A stretch of DNA of 64,000 bases from positions 102,782 through 166,781 of the forward strand of contig NZ_VCMV01000024.1 in assembly GCF_008757455.1 (NCBI RefSeq). Direction: 5' to 3'. Of the stretch, positions 43,575-53,051 are shown piece by piece (positions within the stretch are counted from its first letter, which is position 1; each line of letters begins with the position of its first letter). The stretch comes from Microvirga brassicacearum (lineage in GTDB: Bacteria > Pseudomonadota > Alphaproteobacteria > Rhizobiales > Beijerinckiaceae). Below the pieces are notes generated by a model. It was not told the origin of the DNA. It did no database searches and was given only the letters and a program-made list of their open reading frames with translations. The position numbers and the translations under genes are program-made.

Positions 43575-45239
43575 TTAAAGGAGTTGCGGCGCGAATTCGC
43601 GCGTGTCGGCAAGGGCAAGCACCGCATCCGGCGAGACGGGCGGTGTCCAATCCCGGCCGGGAACCGAGGCCAGCAGCGCTTTCGTGTAAGGATGGCGCGG
43701 CGCTGTGAAGACCTCCGCCGTCAGACCTTCCTCCACCACTTCGCCGTCTTTCATCACCGCGATGCGATCGCAGATCTGGGCGGCGACACGCAGGTCGTGG
43801 GTGATGAAGACCATGGAGAGACCGAGGCGCTTGCGCAGATCCGCCAGCAGCCGCAAGACCTGCGCCTGAACCGACACATCGAGAGCGGAGACCGGCTCGT
43901 CCGCCACCAGAACCTCAGGCCCCAGCGCCAGCGCCCGCGCCAATCCGATGCGCTGTCGCTGGCCGCCGGAGAATTCATGCGGATAGCGCTCCGTCGAGTC
44001 GGGATCGAGGCCGACAAGCGCGAACAGTTCTTTTGCCCGCGCGAGTGCGCGCTCGCGGGTTTCGCCGTGGATGATCGGCCCCTGCGCCACCAGTTCGCCG
44101 GCCTTGCGACGAGGATTCAAGGATGCGAACGGGTCCTGATAGACCATCTGGATACGCCGCGTCGCCGCGCGCATTTCTTTTCGCGAAAGGCTCGCCAGAT
44201 CCGTATCGCCGAGCCTGATCGAGCCCTGGTCCGGGTCGAGCAATCTCACCATGCAGCGGGCCAGCGTCGATTTGCCGGAGCCGCTTTCGCCGACGATGCC
44301 CAGCGTTCCACCCCGCGGCAGGACGAGGTTTGCATCCTTGACCGCATGCGTGACGCGGCGGTGGCGGGCCAGCAGGCCGCCCTTGCGGTAGGTTTTCGAG
44401 ACGTGCTCGATGCGCAGGATGATCTCGCTGCCGGTCATCTGCGGTGGCGGCGGCACGAGCGGCGGCACGGCTGCGATCAGCGCGCGCGTGTAGGGATGCT
44501 GCGGGTCGTTGAGGACATCGATGGCCGGTCCCTCCTCGACCAGCAATCCCTTCTGCATCACCGCCACACGGTCGGCGATTTCGGCGACGACACCGAAATC
44601 GTGCGTGATGAAAAGCACCGCGGTGCCCTTACGCTGCTGCAGCTCGCGGATGAGCTTCAGAATCTGCGCCTGCGTCGTCACGTCGAGCGCCGTGGTCGGC
44701 TCATCGGCGATGAGCACGCGCGGCTCCAGCGCCAGCGCCATCGCGATCATCGCACGCTGGCGCTGGCCGCCGGAGAGTTCGTGCGGGTAGGCGCGACGCG
44801 CGGCTTCCGGATCGGGAATGTGAACGTCGCGGAGAAGATCGAGGACGCGCGCTCTGATTTCCGACGAGCGAAGCGTCGTATGTGTCTCGAACATCTCGCC
44901 GATCTGGTCGCCGATGGTGCGCAGCGGATTGAGCGCCGTCATCGGCTCCTGAAAGATCATGCCGATCCGCGCGCCTCGGATCTGCTGCATCTGCGCATCG
45001 TCGAGAGTGAGCAGGTCCTGGCCTTCGAGTAGAATCTTGCCGGCGATCGCCTGAACCCCGTCGGGCAGAAGGCCCAGGATGGCGCCCGCCGTCATAGACT
45101 TGCCGGAGCCGCTCTCGCCGACAACGCACAGGATCTCGTTCGGATGAAGCTCCAGCGAGACGTTCTCGAGCGCACGCGGCCGGTCCGCGCCGGGCGGCAG
45201 GGCGACGGTGAGTGAATCGATGGTGAGAATGGCACTCAT
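43575..45239 (-). CDS. Dipeptide-type ABC transporter, fused double ATP-binding protein
   Basis: 554 residues with two complete ABC domains fused, equivalent to DppD plus DppF. The first has [34 protein letters not shown] and [12 protein letters not shown]. The second has [39 protein letters not shown] and [11 protein letters not shown]. Each is followed by the oligopeptide-transporter C-terminal element ([18 protein letters not shown] and [16 protein letters not shown]), which often carries Fe-S or regulatory cysteines in other members but not clearly here. Start ATG 45239 overlaps the permease stop by 4 bases. The open frame to 45926 runs through that permease and is not used. Confidence 0.94.
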   Translation of the reverse strand: MSAILTIDSLTVALPPGADRPRALENVSLELHPNEILCVVGESGSGKSMTAGAILGLLPDGVQAIAGKILLEGQDLLTLDDAQMQQIRGARIGMIFQEPMTALNPLRTIGDQIGEMFETHTTLRSSEIRARVLDLLRDVHIPDPEAARRAYPHELSGGQRQRAMIAMALALEPRVLIADEPTTALDVTTQAQILKLIRELQQRKGTAVLFITHDFGVVAEIADRVAVMQKGLLVEEGPAIDVLNDPQHPYTRALIAAVPPLVPPPPQMTGSEIILRIEHVSKTYRKGGLLARHRRVTHAVKDANLVLPRGGTLGIVGESGSGKSTLARCMVRLLDPDQGSIRLGDTDLASLSRKEMRAATRRIQMVYQDPFASLNPRRKAGELVAQGPIIHGETRERALARAKELFALVGLDPDSTERYPHEFSGGQRQRIGLARALALGPEVLVADEPVSALDVSVQAQVLRLLADLRKRLGLSMVFITHDLRVAAQICDRIAVMKDGEVVEEGLTAEVFTAPRHPYTKALLASVPGRDWTPPVSPDAVLALADTREFAPQLL

Positions 45240-46066
45240 CGGCGCTTCAATCTCGGGTTCAGCGCGTCGTTGAGCCCTTGCCCCACCAGCGACACGGCGA
45301 GCACCGTCAGCAGAATGACGATTCCGGGAATCGCCGACACGTACCATTGCGTGCGCAGCACGGACCGGCCGGTGCCGATGAGGTTGCCCCAGGACGGCAC
45401 GTTGGGATCGGAAAGGTTGAGGAAGGCCAGCGCGCTCTCCAGCAGGATCGCCGTTGCCATGATGACGCTCGCATAGACGATGACGGGAGGAAGCGCGTTG
45501 GGCAGGATTTCGCGAAAGATGATCTGAACATCGCGCATCCCGAGCGTCCGTGAGGCCTGCACGAATTCCCGGCTCCGAAGCGTCAGGAATTCGGCGCGGG
45601 TCAGCCGGGCGGAGGCCGGCCACGAGACGAGGCCGATGGCGATGGTGACCGTCTTGATGTCGGAGCCGAAGACCGCGACCAGCACCAGAAGCAGCAGGAA
45701 ATTCGGCAGGGTCTGAAACGCTTCCGTAATGCGCATCAGCACGTCGTCGACGAGACCGCCATAATAGCCCGCCAGCGCGCCGAGCACGATGCCGATGGTG
45801 ATCGCCAGCAGCGTGGCGACGATGCCGATGAGCAGCGAGATGCGCGCGCCGTGGAAGATCTGCGCGGCGATATCGCGGCCGGTGGTGTCGGTTCCGAGCC
45901 AGAAGCGCGAATTGACGAACGGCCATTGCAAGGGGCGCCCGGCAAGACCCAGAGGATCCCGCGGGAAAACCAGCGGCGCGGTCAGCGCCATCGCGACCAC
46001 CAGGAAGAGAAGCAGAAGACCGACGATTGCGGCGGGACTTTTGGCAAGGCGTGCAACGGTTTCCAT
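45236..46066 (-). CDS. Dipeptide-type ABC transporter permease (DppC-like)
   Basis: A 276-residue permease with six hydrophobic helices and the N-terminal LPLQWPFV-like segment followed by FWLGTDTTGRDIAAQIFHGA, typical of DppC proteins. The ATPase-coupling EAA loop is around EFLTLRSREFVQASRTLGMR, with VQIIFREILPNALPPVIVYA. It is 8 bases after the DppB-like gene and overlaps the ATPase start by 4 bases. Confidence 0.93.
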   Translation of the reverse strand: METVARLAKSPAAIVGLLLLFLVVAMALTAPLVFPRDPLGLAGRPLQWPFVNSRFWLGTDTTGRDIAAQIFHGARISLLIGIVATLLAITIGIVLGALAGYYGGLVDDVLMRITEAFQTLPNFLLLLVLVAVFGSDIKTVTIAIGLVSWPASARLTRAEFLTLRSREFVQASRTLGMRDVQIIFREILPNALPPVIVYASVIMATAILLESALAFLNLSDPNVPSWGNLIGTGRSVLRTQWYVSAIPGIVILLTVLAVSLVGQGLNDALNPRLKRR

Positions 46067-46074
46067 CGCCGGCC

Positions 46075-47046
46075 TCAGGTCACGATGCGCGGATCGAGGC
46101 GCGCATAAAGAAGATCGACGATGAAGTTGACGGCAATCACCAGAAGCGCGGACACGAAGACGATGCCGAGCAATGTGTTGAGATCGCGCTGCACGACGGA
46201 TTCGTAAGCCAGCCGGCCGAGCCCCGGCAGGGCGAAGACGCTTTCCACCACGATGGAGCCGCCCAGCATGGTGCCGGCCTGCAACCCGATGAGCGTCACC
46301 ATGGGAAGAAGCGCATTGCGCAGCACGTGACGACGAACCACCCGCCCCGGGCTGAGCCCCTTGGCGCGCGCCGTGCGGACGAATTCAAGATTCAGGACTT
46401 CGAGCATGGAGGCGCGCATGATCCGCAAATATGTGGCGAGGAAAATCAGCGCGAGCGTCAAGGTCGGCAGAAAGAGATGCCAGGCGATGTCGAGGGCGCG
46501 GCGGAAGCCGGTATAGCCGGCCCCGATTTCCTCGAAGCTGCCAGCCGGCAGCCAGCCGAGATTGACGGCGAAGATGACGATTCCCATCAGGCCGAACCAG
46601 AACGAGGGCGTTGCGTAGAAGATGAGGCCCAGCGTCGAGATCAGCGTGTCGGGCCAGCGGTTGACCTTGCGCGCCGCCAGCACCCCGAGCGCCATCCCGC
46701 CCGCGAAGGCGAAGCTCAAGGCCGACATCATCAGCAGCAGCGTGGCAGGGAGGCGTTCGAGGATCACCGCCGAGACGGGTTTGCCGTAGATGGCCGAAAA
46801 GCCGAGATCGAGTTGCAGCAGGCGCCAGATATAGCGACCGAGCTGAACGGCGACAGAGACGTCGAGCCCGTAATACCGGCGCAATTCCTCCATCATTACG
46901 GGGTCGCCGCCGCCCATCTGGGCGACGAGCGCGTCTACGGTATCGCCGGGGGCGAGTTGCAGCAGCAGGAACAGACCTGCCAACACCACGAAGAGCGTTG
47001 GCAGGCTGGCCGCGAGGCGGCGCAGGGCAAGGAGAAGAACGCGCAT
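46075..47046 (-). CDS. Dipeptide-type ABC transporter permease (DppB-like)
   Basis: A 323-residue permease with a first helix around RLAASLPTLFVVLAGLFLLL, the APGDTVDALVAQMGG periplasmic segment and GLDVSVAVQLGRYIWRL. The EAA loop is near EFVRTARAKGLSPGRVVRRH, followed by LRNALLPMVTLIGLQAGTML, all typical of DppB/OppB. ATG 47046 is used. It lies 4 bases from the binding-protein stop, so coupling is likely. Confidence 0.93.
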   Translation of the reverse strand: MRVLLLALRRLAASLPTLFVVLAGLFLLLQLAPGDTVDALVAQMGGGDPVMMEELRRYYGLDVSVAVQLGRYIWRLLQLDLGFSAIYGKPVSAVILERLPATLLLMMSALSFAFAGGMALGVLAARKVNRWPDTLISTLGLIFYATPSFWFGLMGIVIFAVNLGWLPAGSFEEIGAGYTGFRRALDIAWHLFLPTLTLALIFLATYLRIMRASMLEVLNLEFVRTARAKGLSPGRVVRRHVLRNALLPMVTLIGLQAGTMLGGSIVVESVFALPGLGRLAYESVVQRDLNTLLGIVFVSALLVIAVNFIVDLLYARLDPRIVT

Positions 47047-47050
47047 GTCT

Positions 47051-48652
47051 TTAAGATGACGCGATCCAGGTGTCGTGCCAATCGCTTGAATCCCAACGCG
47101 GCACATTGTGATGATTCTGGATCTGCCGGCTCGTCGCGGCGAAGAACTTGCGCTCCGTGATCATCCAGACCGGAATCTCCTCGTTCACCGCCGTCACCCA
47201 ATCCGCATAGAGCGCCTTGCGCTTCACCGGATCGATCTCGCTCGCCGCCTGATCGATCAACTGGTCGACCTTGTCGGATTGCCAGCCCCATTGATTGGTC
47301 CAGGGCGAGCCCTTGGGCGAACCGGAGCGGTACCAGACCGTGGTCGAAACCGCCGGGTCGCCGCGATATTGATGCCAGCCGGTAGCAAGATCGAAATTCC
47401 AGTCGCGATAGACCGTGGTGAGTGCGCCCGCGATATCGAGCTGCACGATCTCGACCTTGATCCCAACATCGCCCAGCGATTGCTGGATGAAGGTGGCAAG
47501 CAGCGGCACATCCTCGCCGTTCATGATCGGAACGATCTTCAAGGTGAAACGGGTTCCCCCGGCGCCGCGCTTGTAGCCGGCCTCGTCGAGCAGCGCCTCG
47601 GCCTTCTTCTTGTCGAAGGGGTAAGGCGGCTTGCCGGCGGGATAGAAGGCAGGCGACGAGGACGGGATCGGGCCGGTGGCGGGTTTCGCCTGGCCGTAGA
47701 GGAAGTTCTCGATGAAGAACTCCACGTCGATCGCATGGGCGATGGCGCGCCGCACGCGCACATCCGCCAGTTCCTTGCGGCGGGTGTTGAATTCGAGCGT
47801 GTTGTTGAAGGCGTTCGCCTCGATGCCGCGGGTCGAGACCTCGAAACGTTCGTCGCCTTTCAGCCGGTCGAGATCAGACAGGGACAATCCGTTATAGGAG
47901 CTGAGCTGGATCTGGCCGGTCTCGAGAGCAGCCGCGACCGCCGATTTGTCGGTGATCACGCGCCACACGATACGATCGAGATACGGAAACTCCTTGCGCC
48001 AGTAATTCGGGTTGCGCTCGGCGATGATGAATTGGCCGCGCTCGTACTGCACGAACTTGAACGGACCGGTGCCGATCGGTGCGGTATTGGCCGGGTTCTC
48101 CAGGATATTGGTGCCCTCGAAGATATGGCGGGGCGCGATGTAGCCGAGATCGCAAAGGGCGCGCAGAAGCAGGTCCAGCGGCATCGGGCGCGAGTAGCGG
48201 AACACGGCGGTGTGTGCATCCGGCGTATCGACGGCTTCGAGATATTGCTGCAGCTGGGTGCCGTAGTTGAGATGCTTCTTCCACATCTCGAGCGCGGTGT
48301 ACTGGACGTCCGCGGACGTGAAAGGCTTGCCGTCATGCCACGTCACACCTTGGCGGAGCTTGAACGTGATGGTCTTCCCATCCGGCGCGGCATCCCAGCT
48401 TGTGGCGAGCACCGGCGCTGGGTTGCCCTTGGCGTCGAGATCGACGAGCGCCTCCATGATCTTGCTGGTGATCAGGTAGACGCCGGTCGACGCGCGCAGG
48501 GCCGGGTTGAGAATCCGCTGCTCGGAGCCGAGATGGACCGTGAACACCCCGCCGCGCTTCGGGGTCTCCTGCGCGAACGTGGCACGAGGGAGAAAGCCGC
48601 TGGCGGCGAAGGCGGTCGCGGACAACAACGCGTGGCGACGGGTCAGGCGCAT
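47051..48652 (-). CDS. Family-5 ABC transporter substrate-binding protein (dipeptide-type importer)
   Basis: A 533-residue periplasmic binding protein with a twin-arginine signal (MRLTRRHALLSATAFAA, cleavage near TFAQE) and the family-5 features GGVFTVHLGSEQRILNPALR, TITFKLRQGVTWHDGKPFTS, AVAAALETGQIQLSSYNG and RRAIAHAIDVEFFIENFL. ATG 48652 has GAGGGA at good spacing. It heads the six-gene operon ending in the ATC-hydrolase and flavoprotein genes, so its ligand is probably the substrate of those enzymes or its precursor. The frame starting at 48715 is longer but lacks support. Confidence 0.93.
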   Translation of the reverse strand: MRLTRRHALLSATAFAASGFLPRATFAQETPKRGGVFTVHLGSEQRILNPALRASTGVYLITSKIMEALVDLDAKGNPAPVLATSWDAAPDGKTITFKLRQGVTWHDGKPFTSADVQYTALEMWKKHLNYGTQLQQYLEAVDTPDAHTAVFRYSRPMPLDLLLRALCDLGYIAPRHIFEGTNILENPANTAPIGTGPFKFVQYERGQFIIAERNPNYWRKEFPYLDRIVWRVITDKSAVAAALETGQIQLSSYNGLSLSDLDRLKGDERFEVSTRGIEANAFNNTLEFNTRRKELADVRVRRAIAHAIDVEFFIENFLYGQAKPATGPIPSSSPAFYPAGKPPYPFDKKKAEALLDEAGYKRGAGGTRFTLKIVPIMNGEDVPLLATFIQQSLGDVGIKVEIVQLDIAGALTTVYRDWNFDLATGWHQYRGDPAVSTTVWYRSGSPKGSPWTNQWGWQSDKVDQLIDQAASEIDPVKRKALYADWVTAVNEEIPVWMITERKFFAATSRQIQNHHNVPRWDSSDWHDTWIASS

Positions 48653-48939
48653 CGGATCGGTTCCCTCAGTTCGAACAAGGCCCAATGAGCTTACGAACTG
48701 ACGGGGGAGAGTCAACGAGAATGTTCTTTTTACCGAACCACGCGGGCCACATCATTATTCTCCTCCGAAGCCCCGAAAGAGCATTGGATTCTCTAACATC
48801 GTCCCAAAGGGTTAGAAGAGGGAAAATCAGTTTCCTACGAGCGTGCCGTCAGGGCCCGGAATCCTGCGACGCAGAGGCTGGGAAGGGTTCGTTATATCGG
48901 ACGAAAGGCCGGGGAGGACGTCGCCTCCCCGGCCCTGCA
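48653..48939. other. 287-base intergenic region before the dipeptide-type operon
   Basis: Likely holds the promoter of the minus-strand binding-protein operon at 48652. I see no clear sigma-70 boxes or operators. Only the glpV terminator hairpin at its right end (48907-48934) is structured. No coding frame of credible composition was found. Confidence 0.5.
48907..48934 (-). terminator. Terminator hairpin downstream of glpV
   Basis: GGCCGGGGAGG (48907-48917) pairs with CCTCCCCGGCC (48924-48934), a perfect 11-bp GC stem with a 6-base loop, 5 bases past the glpV stop. The minus-strand flank reads TTTCGT, so termination may need Rho help. Confidence 0.7.
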
Positions 48940-50697
48940 TCAGCTGCGCTTGGGCGGCGTTGCCGGCCAGCTCTTGATCAGGGTGTCGTAATCGACCGTC
49001 TCGCCCTTCGGCTTTTCATTCGCGAGCTTGCGCTGGGGCGCGACGTTGCCCGAGGCCTCGGCTTTTTTGAACCAATCCTCGGCAGAGGTCTTCGGGTTGA
49101 GCTTGGGGCCGCACTCGCCCTGTACACCCGCCCGCTCCAACCGACCGAGCACCTCGTCCTGGCCTTCCGCCAACGCGTCCATCGCCGCCTGCGGTGTTTT
49201 TGCGCCGGACGATGCGTCACCGATATTCTGCCACCAGAGCTGCGCCATCTTCGGATAGTCCGGGATGTTGTTTCCGGTCGGCGTCCATTGCACGCGAGCG
49301 GGCGAACGGTAGAACTCCACCAAGCCGCCAAGCTGCGGTGCGCGATCGGTGAAGCTCTTGTCCCAGATGTCGCTGTCGCGGATGAAGGTGAGGCCGACAT
49401 GACTCTTCTTCAGCGACACGCTCTTCGACGTGACGAACTGCGCATAGAGCCAGGCCGCCTTGCGACGCTCGACAGGGGTCGATTTGAGCAGCGTCCACGA
49501 TCCCGCATCCTGGTAGCCGAGCTTCATACCTTCTTTCCAATAGGAGCCGTGGGGCGACGGGGCCATGCGCCATTTCGGCTTCCCGTCCGTGTTCATCACC
49601 GGCAGGCCCGGCTTCACCATGTCGGCCGTGAATGCGGTGTACCAGAACATCTGCTGCGCGATGTTGCCTTGGGCCGGAACCGGCCCGGATTCCGAGAACG
49701 TCATGCCGGCTGCCTGCGGAGGCGCGTATTTCTTCAGCCAATCGAGATATTTGGCGATCGAATAGACGGCCGCCGGGCCGTTGGTATCGCCACCGCGATC
49801 GACCGAGGAGCCGACGGGACGGCAGCCTTCCATGCGAACGCCCCATTCATCGACAGGTTTGCCGTTCGGGATGCCCTTGTCGCCATTGCCCGCCATCGAG
49901 AGCCAGGCATCGGTGAACCGCCATCCGAGCGACGGGTCCTTCTTGCCGTAGTCCATGTGGCCGTAGACCTTTACCCCGTCGATCTCCTTGATGTCGTTGG
50001 TGAAGAACTCCGCGATGTCCTCATAGGCCGACCAGTTGACCGGCACGCCGAGATCGTAGCCGTACTTCGCCTTGAACTTCTCCTTGATGTCGGGCCGTTG
50101 GAACCAGTCGTAACGGAACCAGTAGAGGTTCGCGAATTGCTGATCCGGCAACTGGTACATCTTGCCGTCCGGCGCGGTGGTGAAGGAGCGTCCAATGAAG
50201 TCGGCAACGTCTAGGGTCGGCAAGGTCACGTCCTTGCCTTCGCCGGCCATCCAGTCATCGAGGGGAATGGCCTGCTTGTAGCGAAAATGCGTGCCGATGA
50301 GGTCGGAATCGTTGACCCACGCATCGTAGATGTTCCGGCCGGATTGCATCTGGGTCTGGATCTTCTCCACCACGTCGCCCTCTTGGATGAGGTCGTGGGT
50401 GAGCTTGATGCCGGTGATCTCGGTGAACGCCTTGGCGAGCGTCTTCGCCTCATATTCGTGCGTCGTGATGGTCTCCGAGACGACGTTGATCTCCATGCCG
50501 GCGAAGGGTTTCGCCGCATTCACGAACCATTCCATTTCCTTCATCTGCTCGTCCTTGGAGAGCGTCGAGGGCTGGAATTCGGCGTCGATCCATTTCTTGG
50601 CCTCGTCCATTCCGGCAAACGCCGTGCCGCTGCCGAGCACCATGGCCAGGACGCTGGTCGAGAAGAGGAGTCTCAGGTGTTGTGAGGTTGGTTTCAT
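48940..50697 (-). CDS. glpV: Glycerol ABC transporter substrate-binding protein GlpV
   Basis: A 585-residue family-1 binding protein with a Sec signal (LLFSTSVLAMVLGSGTAFAG). The mature part shows AKPFAGMEINVVSETITTHE, IYDAWVNDSDLIGTHFRYKQ, FTTAPDGKMYQLPDQQFANL and PQLGGLVEFYRSPARVQWTP. Length and gene order match GlpV of the rhizobial GlpSTPQUV glycerol importer, which feeds glycerol kinase and GlpD, neither seen in this window. It is last in the operon with a hairpin just after it. Assignment rests on operon context and recall of the family; erythritol- or mannitol-type relatives are possible. Confidence 0.85.
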   Translation of the reverse strand: MKPTSQHLRLLFSTSVLAMVLGSGTAFAGMDEAKKWIDAEFQPSTLSKDEQMKEMEWFVNAAKPFAGMEINVVSETITTHEYEAKTLAKAFTEITGIKLTHDLIQEGDVVEKIQTQMQSGRNIYDAWVNDSDLIGTHFRYKQAIPLDDWMAGEGKDVTLPTLDVADFIGRSFTTAPDGKMYQLPDQQFANLYWFRYDWFQRPDIKEKFKAKYGYDLGVPVNWSAYEDIAEFFTNDIKEIDGVKVYGHMDYGKKDPSLGWRFTDAWLSMAGNGDKGIPNGKPVDEWGVRMEGCRPVGSSVDRGGDTNGPAAVYSIAKYLDWLKKYAPPQAAGMTFSESGPVPAQGNIAQQMFWYTAFTADMVKPGLPVMNTDGKPKWRMAPSPHGSYWKEGMKLGYQDAGSWTLLKSTPVERRKAAWLYAQFVTSKSVSLKKSHVGLTFIRDSDIWDKSFTDRAPQLGGLVEFYRSPARVQWTPTGNNIPDYPKMAQLWWQNIGDASSGAKTPQAAMDALAEGQDEVLGRLERAGVQGECGPKLNPKTSAEDWFKKAEASGNVAPQRKLANEKPKGETVDYDTLIKSWPATPPKRS

Positions 50698-50787
50698 TTT
50701 TTCCTCCGGTTGTGTTTTGAGGCCGACTTTCGCGTCGGTCTTTTCCCGTCGGCTCCTGTGAGCCGGAAGGACTTTGGCCGCAATGCT

Positions 50788-51069
50788 TCACACGTAGCGA
50801 AACACCGCAGCCGCGTAGGCAAGCGAGAGACCAAGCGCCCACACGGGATCGGGGCCCATCAGCCCGAGCCACGCGAGGTTGATGAATGCTGCACCGAGCA
50901 GCGAAATGAAAAGGCGGTCGCCGCGCGTCGTCGGGATGCGCAGGATGCCCACGCGCTCCGTCTCCGGGAACAACACCGCCAGCACCGTCATGACTAGGAG
51001 AAGCGCGCCGATGACGCTGAAGAAGAGCGCCGTCTGCCACGTCCAGGCCATCCACGAGAAATCAGGCAT
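50788..51069 (-). CDS. glpU: Small membrane protein GlpU (DUF2160)
   Basis: A 93-residue protein with three hydrophobic helices (MAWTWQTALFFSVIGALLLV; TVLAVLF; LFISLLGAAFINLAWLGLMG; ALGLSLAYAAAVFRYV) matching DUF2160. It is the small subunit encoded between glpQ and glpV in rhizobial glycerol operons, with function not established in my knowledge. It is separated from glpQ by a 210-base stretch containing a palindromic repeat, and from glpV by 90 bases. Confidence 0.82.
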   Translation of the reverse strand: MPDFSWMAWTWQTALFFSVIGALLLVMTVLAVLFPETERVGILRIPTTRGDRLFISLLGAAFINLAWLGLMGPDPVWALGLSLAYAAAVFRYV

Positions 51070-51088
51070 GCGAGCGACCTATTTTCTC

Positions 51089-51247
51089 CTCTCCCCCTTG
51101 CGGGGAGAGGCCGGGAGTGGGGGTCGAAACGTCAAAGTGTTCGTTCTCAGTTTGGGATGAGACCCGCGCTACCAGTGAGCTCTTTTCTTCACGCTCCCAT
51201 CCGGCGGCACCACCCCTACCCCTGGCCCGTCCCCGCAAGGGCGAGGG
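51089..51247. repeat. Palindromic repeat inside the glp operon (CTCTCCCCCTTGCGGGGAGAGG type)
   Basis: The left arm at 51089-51125 (CTCTCCCCCTTGCGGGGAG, then AGGCCGGGAGTGGGGGTC) is imperfectly complementary to the right arm at 51209-51247 (ACCACCCCTACCCCTGG to CAAGGGCGAGGG). The left arm also folds on itself (CTCTCCCC / GGGGAGAG). It lies between glpQ and glpU, so read-through RNA carries a long hairpin. I recall similar units in many Hyphomicrobiales genomes. Confidence 0.75.
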
Positions 51248-51279
51248 AAAATGCGTCGTCGTCGCGCATGCCATTTCCA

Positions 51280-52161
51280 TCACACCCTTCCCAACGCAAA
51301 ACCCTTGGCGATGTAGTTTCGGACAAACCAGATCACGAGCGCACCCGGCACGATGGTGAGGACGCCGGCGGCGGCCAACAGACCCCAATCCATCCCGGCA
51401 GCCGAGACCGTGCGCGTCATCGTGGCGGCAATCGGCTTGGCGTTGACGCTGGTGAGCGTGCGCGCCAGCAGCAATTCGACCCATGAGAACATGAAGCAGA
51501 AGAACGCCGCGACGCCGACGCCGCTGGCGATGAGCGGCATGAAGATCTTCACGAAGAAGCGCGGAAACGAATAGCCGTCGATGGCGGCCGTCTCGTCGAT
51601 CTCGCGCGGGACGCCGGACATGAAGCCTTCCAGAATCCAGACCGCCAGCGGCACGTTGAACAGGCAATGCGCCAAGGCCACCGCCCAGGGCGTATCGAAC
51701 AGGCCGATGGCCGAATAGAGATTGAAGAACGGCAGCGCGAAAACGGCGGCCGGCGCCATGCGGTTGGAGAGCAGCCAGAAGAACAGGTGCTTGTCGCCCA
51801 CAAACCGGTAGCGCGAGAACGCATAAGCCGCGGGAAGCGCCAGCGTGATCGACAAAACCGTGTTGATGGCGACATAGGTCAGGGAATTGATGTAGCCGCC
51901 ATACCAGCTCGGATCGGTGAAGATCTTGGCATAATGCTCGAAGGTGATCTCCTGCGGCCACAGGGTCATGGTCGTGGAGATCTCGGTGTTGGTCTTGAGG
52001 CTCATGTTGATGAGCCAGTAGATCGGCAGCATCAGAAACAGCAGGTAGAGCACCATCCCGATCGCGCTGCCGCTGACCCAGGAGCCCGTCAGCGCGCGGT
52101 TGACCTTCGCCTGCGAGGGTGCGGCGGTTTGCGAGCCCCTGAGGATGACGACGTCGCTCAT
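51280..52161 (-). CDS. glpQ: Glycerol ABC transporter permease GlpQ
   Basis: A 293-residue MalG-type permease. The first helix is around GMVLYLLFLMLPIYWLINMS. TNTEISTTMTLWPQEITFEH is the typical extracellular loop before the ABC core. The EAA loop, FMSGVPREIDETAAIDGYSF, precedes the last helices. ATG 52161 overlaps the glpP stop by 4 bases, and the longer frame to 53409 crosses glpP. The C-terminus reads AKGFALGRV. Confidence 0.9.
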   Translation of the reverse strand: MSDVVILRGSQTAAPSQAKVNRALTGSWVSGSAIGMVLYLLFLMLPIYWLINMSLKTNTEISTTMTLWPQEITFEHYAKIFTDPSWYGGYINSLTYVAINTVLSITLALPAAYAFSRYRFVGDKHLFFWLLSNRMAPAAVFALPFFNLYSAIGLFDTPWAVALAHCLFNVPLAVWILEGFMSGVPREIDETAAIDGYSFPRFFVKIFMPLIASGVGVAAFFCFMFSWVELLLARTLTSVNAKPIAATMTRTVSAAGMDWGLLAAAGVLTIVPGALVIWFVRNYIAKGFALGRV

Positions 52162-53051
52162 GCCTCCACCCTCTCGCGATCGGCATCGGCGTTGGTCATG
52201 ACCGTGTAGAAGATCCAGCACACCACCAGGATGATGAGGTTGTAGACGATCGACATGGCGGCGGCCTTGCCGAGATCGAACTGTCCGAGCGCCAGCTTCA
52301 CCAGGTCGATGGACACGAAAGTCGTAGCGTTGCCGGGCCCTCCCCCGGTCAGCACGAACGGTTCGGTATAGATCATGAACGAATCCATGAACCGCAGGAG
52401 AACGGCGATCAGCAGGACCCGCCGCATCTTCGGCAACTGGATGGTGCGGAAAACCGCCCAGCGCGAGGCGCCGTCGATGCGGGCCGCCTGATAGTAAGCG
52501 TCGGGGATGGACTTCAGGCCCGCATAGCAGAGCAAAGCCACAAGACTTGTCCAGTGCCAGACATCCATGACGATGATGGTGATCCAGGCATCCAGCGTGT
52601 GGCCGGTATAGTTGAAGTCGATGCCCAGACGATTGACCGTCCAGCCGAGCAACCCGATATCGCCGCGGGCGAAAATCTGCCAGATGGTGCCGACGACGTT
52701 CCAGGGGATCAGCAGCGGCAGCGCCATCAGGACGAGGCACGCGGCCACCTTCCAGCCTTCGCGCGGCATGGCGAGGGCAACGGCGATGCCGAGCGGCACT
52801 TCGATGGCGAGGATGATCGCCGAAAACAGCAGGTTGCGCCACAGCGCGTCGAAAAACCGGCCGCCGAGTTCCTTTGAGGGATCGAGCAGATCCTGAAACC
52901 AGCCGACTCCGTTCCAGAAGAACTGGTTGTTGCCGAACGTGTCCTGCACCGAATAATTCACCACCGTCATGATCGGCAGGATCGCCGAGAACGCCACGAT
53001 GGCGAAGACCGGCAGGACGAGAAACCACGCCCGGTTGTTGACGACCTTCAT
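52158..53051 (-). CDS. glpP: Glycerol ABC transporter permease GlpP
   Basis: A 297-residue MalF-type permease. The first helix is around FLVLPVFAIVAFSAILPIMT, then VNYSVQDTFGNNQFFWNGVG. The EAA loop, SIPDAYYQAARIDGASRWAV, is followed by QLPKMRRVLLIAVLLRFMDS, and the late EPFVLTGGGPGNATTF motif is typical of sugar-type permeases. ATG 53051 overlaps the glpT stop by 4 bases and its own stop overlaps glpQ by 4, so the chain is translationally coupled. Confidence 0.9.
   Translation of the reverse strand: MKVVNNRAWFLVLPVFAIVAFSAILPIMTVVNYSVQDTFGNNQFFWNGVGWFQDLLDPSKELGGRFFDALWRNLLFSAIILAIEVPLGIAVALAMPREGWKVAACLVLMALPLLIPWNVVGTIWQIFARGDIGLLGWTVNRLGIDFNYTGHTLDAWITIIVMDVWHWTSLVALLCYAGLKSIPDAYYQAARIDGASRWAVFRTIQLPKMRRVLLIAVLLRFMDSFMIYTEPFVLTGGGPGNATTFVSIDLVKLALGQFDLGKAAAMSIVYNLIILVVCWIFYTVMTNADADRERVEA

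Noticed and set aside
45240-45926. N-terminal extension of the double ATPase in the open frame
   Set aside because: It overlaps the DppC-like gene in another frame; the true start ATG 45239 overlaps that gene's stop by 4 bases.
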